DNA of 64,000 bases. Source: Pegea sp. RAD2-039 (taxonomy: Eukaryota; Chordata; Thaliacea; Salpida; Salpidae). The DNA lies in contig JAQGEQ010000263.1 in the NCBI GenBank assembly GCA_034620365.1, positions 682,001 to 746,000 of the forward strand, in the 5' to 3' direction. Below are positions 61,939 to 64,000 of this stretch, piece by piece (within the stretch, counting starts at the first letter, position 1; each line of letters starts with the position of its first letter). Position numbers and translations under genes: made by a program. The notes beneath the pieces are model-generated. The model made no database searches and was not told the DNA's origin. It saw only the letters and a program-made list of their open reading frames with translations.

Positions 61939-64000
61939 ATGTCTCTTAGCAATTTCAATTTTGATGAATCAGATGTAAAAAGGACTTGTATAGCTACAGA
62001 TTATTTCCAAAGGTCATTATTAATGACTTTCAATTGCAATCAATCTATTCAATTATTTCTTTATAGTCCTGATTGTGCCAACAAGAAGAGAAAACGAAGT
62101 GAGAAATGTGAAGTTGTGAATAAGAAACCAAATCAGGGTTTTAAGCAATGTGTAGTAACACCTGCTGGGGATACAGTAAGTTTTGATCTTAGTGCTGTGA
62201 TTTATCTACTTGATGACCAATTTAAGGTAATTTGGGGCAAATGTAAAGGACATGGTTGGTGGCCTGGGCGGATTGCTAAAGATAGTGAGTTAGATGGTGA
62301 CCCAGAGAAGCCTGGTGACCCAACTAGATGGGTCCAATGGTATGGTGACTTCAAGTATAGTGAAGTAATTGTTTCTAATGTGAATACCCTGGTGGCTGAT
62401 GTGGAGTATTTTTCAGACTAAAATATGGGAAATGGAGTATTTACACAACTTTCAAGTTTACTTTAGACCTCAATTTTATGCCAGTAACCAGCTTTATCGC
62501 AAAGCAATTCACCAAGCATTAACTTACATGGCAAAAAAAATCAGTTAGTTCCAACTTCAAGTTTTAATCGTTTTCTTCATTCGACAAATTTGTTTTAGAT
62601 AAAAACATTAATTTAGAATGTTCAGAAGAACTAATGGCTTGGTCAATAAATATGTCTGCGGAAGAGAAAGATGCTTTAACCCCGCCTCCGTTTGATATTA
62701 GAACTCGTAAAGACCCTAATATGTTTGATTTTTCATGGTTCTGATTCTAATCTTTAGCAGCTTCTGATTTTGATGTAAAAGTGAATGATGTGAAACAAGA
62801 AGCAGGTGAAAGCTCAGAAGATTGTAGCAGAGAGGCATATGGTGAAGAAAGGTTGAAGGCTGTCAAAAAGGTTGAAGATCTGATCTTATTGTTGTAAAAC
62901 TCATTAAAATTTGTTGAAAGATTCAAAGTGGGAAGAAGACACTGGAAGATATATGTGTCGGTTGTGGAAGTGAATCTATAAAAATCCAACATCCTCTCTT
63001 TGTCGGAGGCTATTGTGAAGATTGTGATGTAATCCCATCATCCCATTTCACTTCCTAATCTTCATCTTACTGATCTTTGTAGAGAGATTTTCGTGACTTC
63101 ATCTATTTACTAGATGAGCAAAACGGAGGCAGCTACTGCTGCATCTGCGGGGAAGGAATAAAAGTCCTACTGTGTGATGAAACCAACTGCTGCAAGTGAG
63201 TGCTACGTCATCAACTCCTCTAATCTTCTAACTCCCTTTTTTATCAGATCTTTTTGTACTTTTTGCATCGCCTTATTAGCAGGCAAAGAAGCTTTGAGCA
63301 AGGTATGTTGCATCGAGATCTATTTGTAGATGTAACTTGATGATTTAAAGGAGGTAGAAGTGGATCCGTGGGTATGCTTCCTGTGTCGTTCCGTTGAATC
63401 CGTTGGATTGATCCAAAGAAGACCAGATTGGAAAGATCGATTGTGTACTTACATTAGCACTGAGGAAAACTCCCAACATTTTGATGTAGTTGACATCCCA
63501 AAACAAGTTATCCCGAAGACTCGAACAGCTCTTCGGGTTCTTTCACTCTTCGATGGAATCGCTTCAGGTGACTCGATGCGGGTGTGACGTCATTGTGTGT
63601 GACGTCATCATGTTTAGGACTGGTGGCTTTGAAGGAGATTGGATTGAAAGTGGAAGTGTATTTCTCATCAGAGATTAATATTGAAGCAAATCTCGTCTCG
63701 AAGAATCATCATCCGGAGTTGTGTCATCTGGGTGATGTTCGTGAGATCACTGATTCAATGGTAAGCTCCCAGTTGCTCCCAAGACCTCCCATTTTACTCC
63801 TGGTTACTTCTACAGTTAAGCAAAATGGGTCCAATTGATTTAGTGATTGGAGGGAGTCCATGTAATGACTTGTCGATTGTGAATCCGGCTCGTAAGGGGA
63901 TTTGGGGAGGTTAGTATGAGGAGCACATGAAATAAACACTTCACCTGACTCTGTTGCTAGGTACTGGGCAGCTTTTCTTCGAGTTTGTTCGAATTTTGAA
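61939..64000 (+). CDS. DNMT3: de novo DNA methyltransferase DNMT3, partial (runs off window)
   Basis: C5-cytosine DNA methyltransferase that sets CpG methylation in the nucleus. Twelve exons are visible: 61939-62175, 62227-62364, 62417-62543, 62599-62706, 62758-62870, 62921-63028, 63083-63195, 63248-63302, 63351-63567, 63618-63760, 63816-63909 and 63961 to the edge, all in phase. A PWWP domain starts near residue 80 ([13 protein letters not shown]), for reading H3K36 methylation. The ADD zinc-finger domain follows ([43 protein letters not shown]), for unmethylated H3K4. The catalytic domain has motif I ([11 protein letters not shown]) and motif IV with the catalytic cysteine (GGSPCNDLS), then [18 protein letters not shown]. 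Apparent stops fall in 48-55-bp introns. The remaining catalytic motifs lie beyond the window. Confidence 0.97.

Overview
The window is a piece of nuclear DNA from an AT-rich invertebrate animal. The evidence is a set of animal genes (a CARD-bearing caspase, a DNMT3-type DNA methyltransferase with PWWP and ADD domains, the heparan sulfate polymerase EXT2, GON4L, and an endoplasmic-reticulum peroxiredoxin), spliceosomal introns, and CR1/Jockey-like LINEs with a partner SINE. By eye the sequence is about 70% A+T. Many introns are 48-56 bp long. The phylum cannot be fixed from the sequence alone.

Layout. 1.6-3.6 kb: ribosomal protein RPL13A (minus strand), whose introns carry five C/D-box snoRNA candidates of the U33 and U34 types. 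5.1-6.3 kb: LINE remnant. 9.0-12.2 kb: intronless PP2A catalytic subunit, then a secreted PRDX4-type peroxiredoxin (both plus). 14.3-16.8 kb: two tandem mitochondrial enoyl-CoA isomerase genes (minus). 19.2-23.7 kb: WDR3/UTP12 in about 22 exons (minus). 24.5-26.6 kb: intronless EXT2 (minus). 29.1-34.1 kb: UTP25 and DDX51 head to tail (plus). 37.1-37.8 kb: a bZIP factor (plus). 38.5-43.3 kb: a compact GON4L in about 23 exons (minus). 44.1-44.6 kb: LINE 3' end. 45.1-46.8 kb: an unrecognised lysine/serine-rich protein (plus). 48.5-49.7 kb: intronless fumarylacetoacetase (minus). 51.0-51.3 kb: inverted partial copy of the lysine-rich gene. 52.7-55.0 kb: CARD caspase (minus). 56.3-58.2 kb: short-form tRNase Z, ELAC1 (plus). 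58.3-60.5 kb: LINE copy followed by a tRNA-derived SINE. 61.9 kb to the end: DNMT3 (plus), cut by the window edge.

How the genes relate. Most are housekeeping genes with no shared pathway. Ribosome production is over-represented: RPL13A and its snoRNAs (rRNA methylation guides), WDR3 and UTP25 (small-subunit processome) and DDX51 (large-subunit assembly). UTP25 and DDX51 are only 187 bp apart. Several genes have a 3' splice-acceptor-like site a few to about 45 nt before the start codon. This fits either spliced-leader trans-splicing or short 5'UTR introns.

The palindrome TGACGTCA occurs 13 times, in exons and short introns of only a few genes, far above what base composition predicts. No CRISPR array, tRNA gene, rRNA gene or intact mobile element was found.
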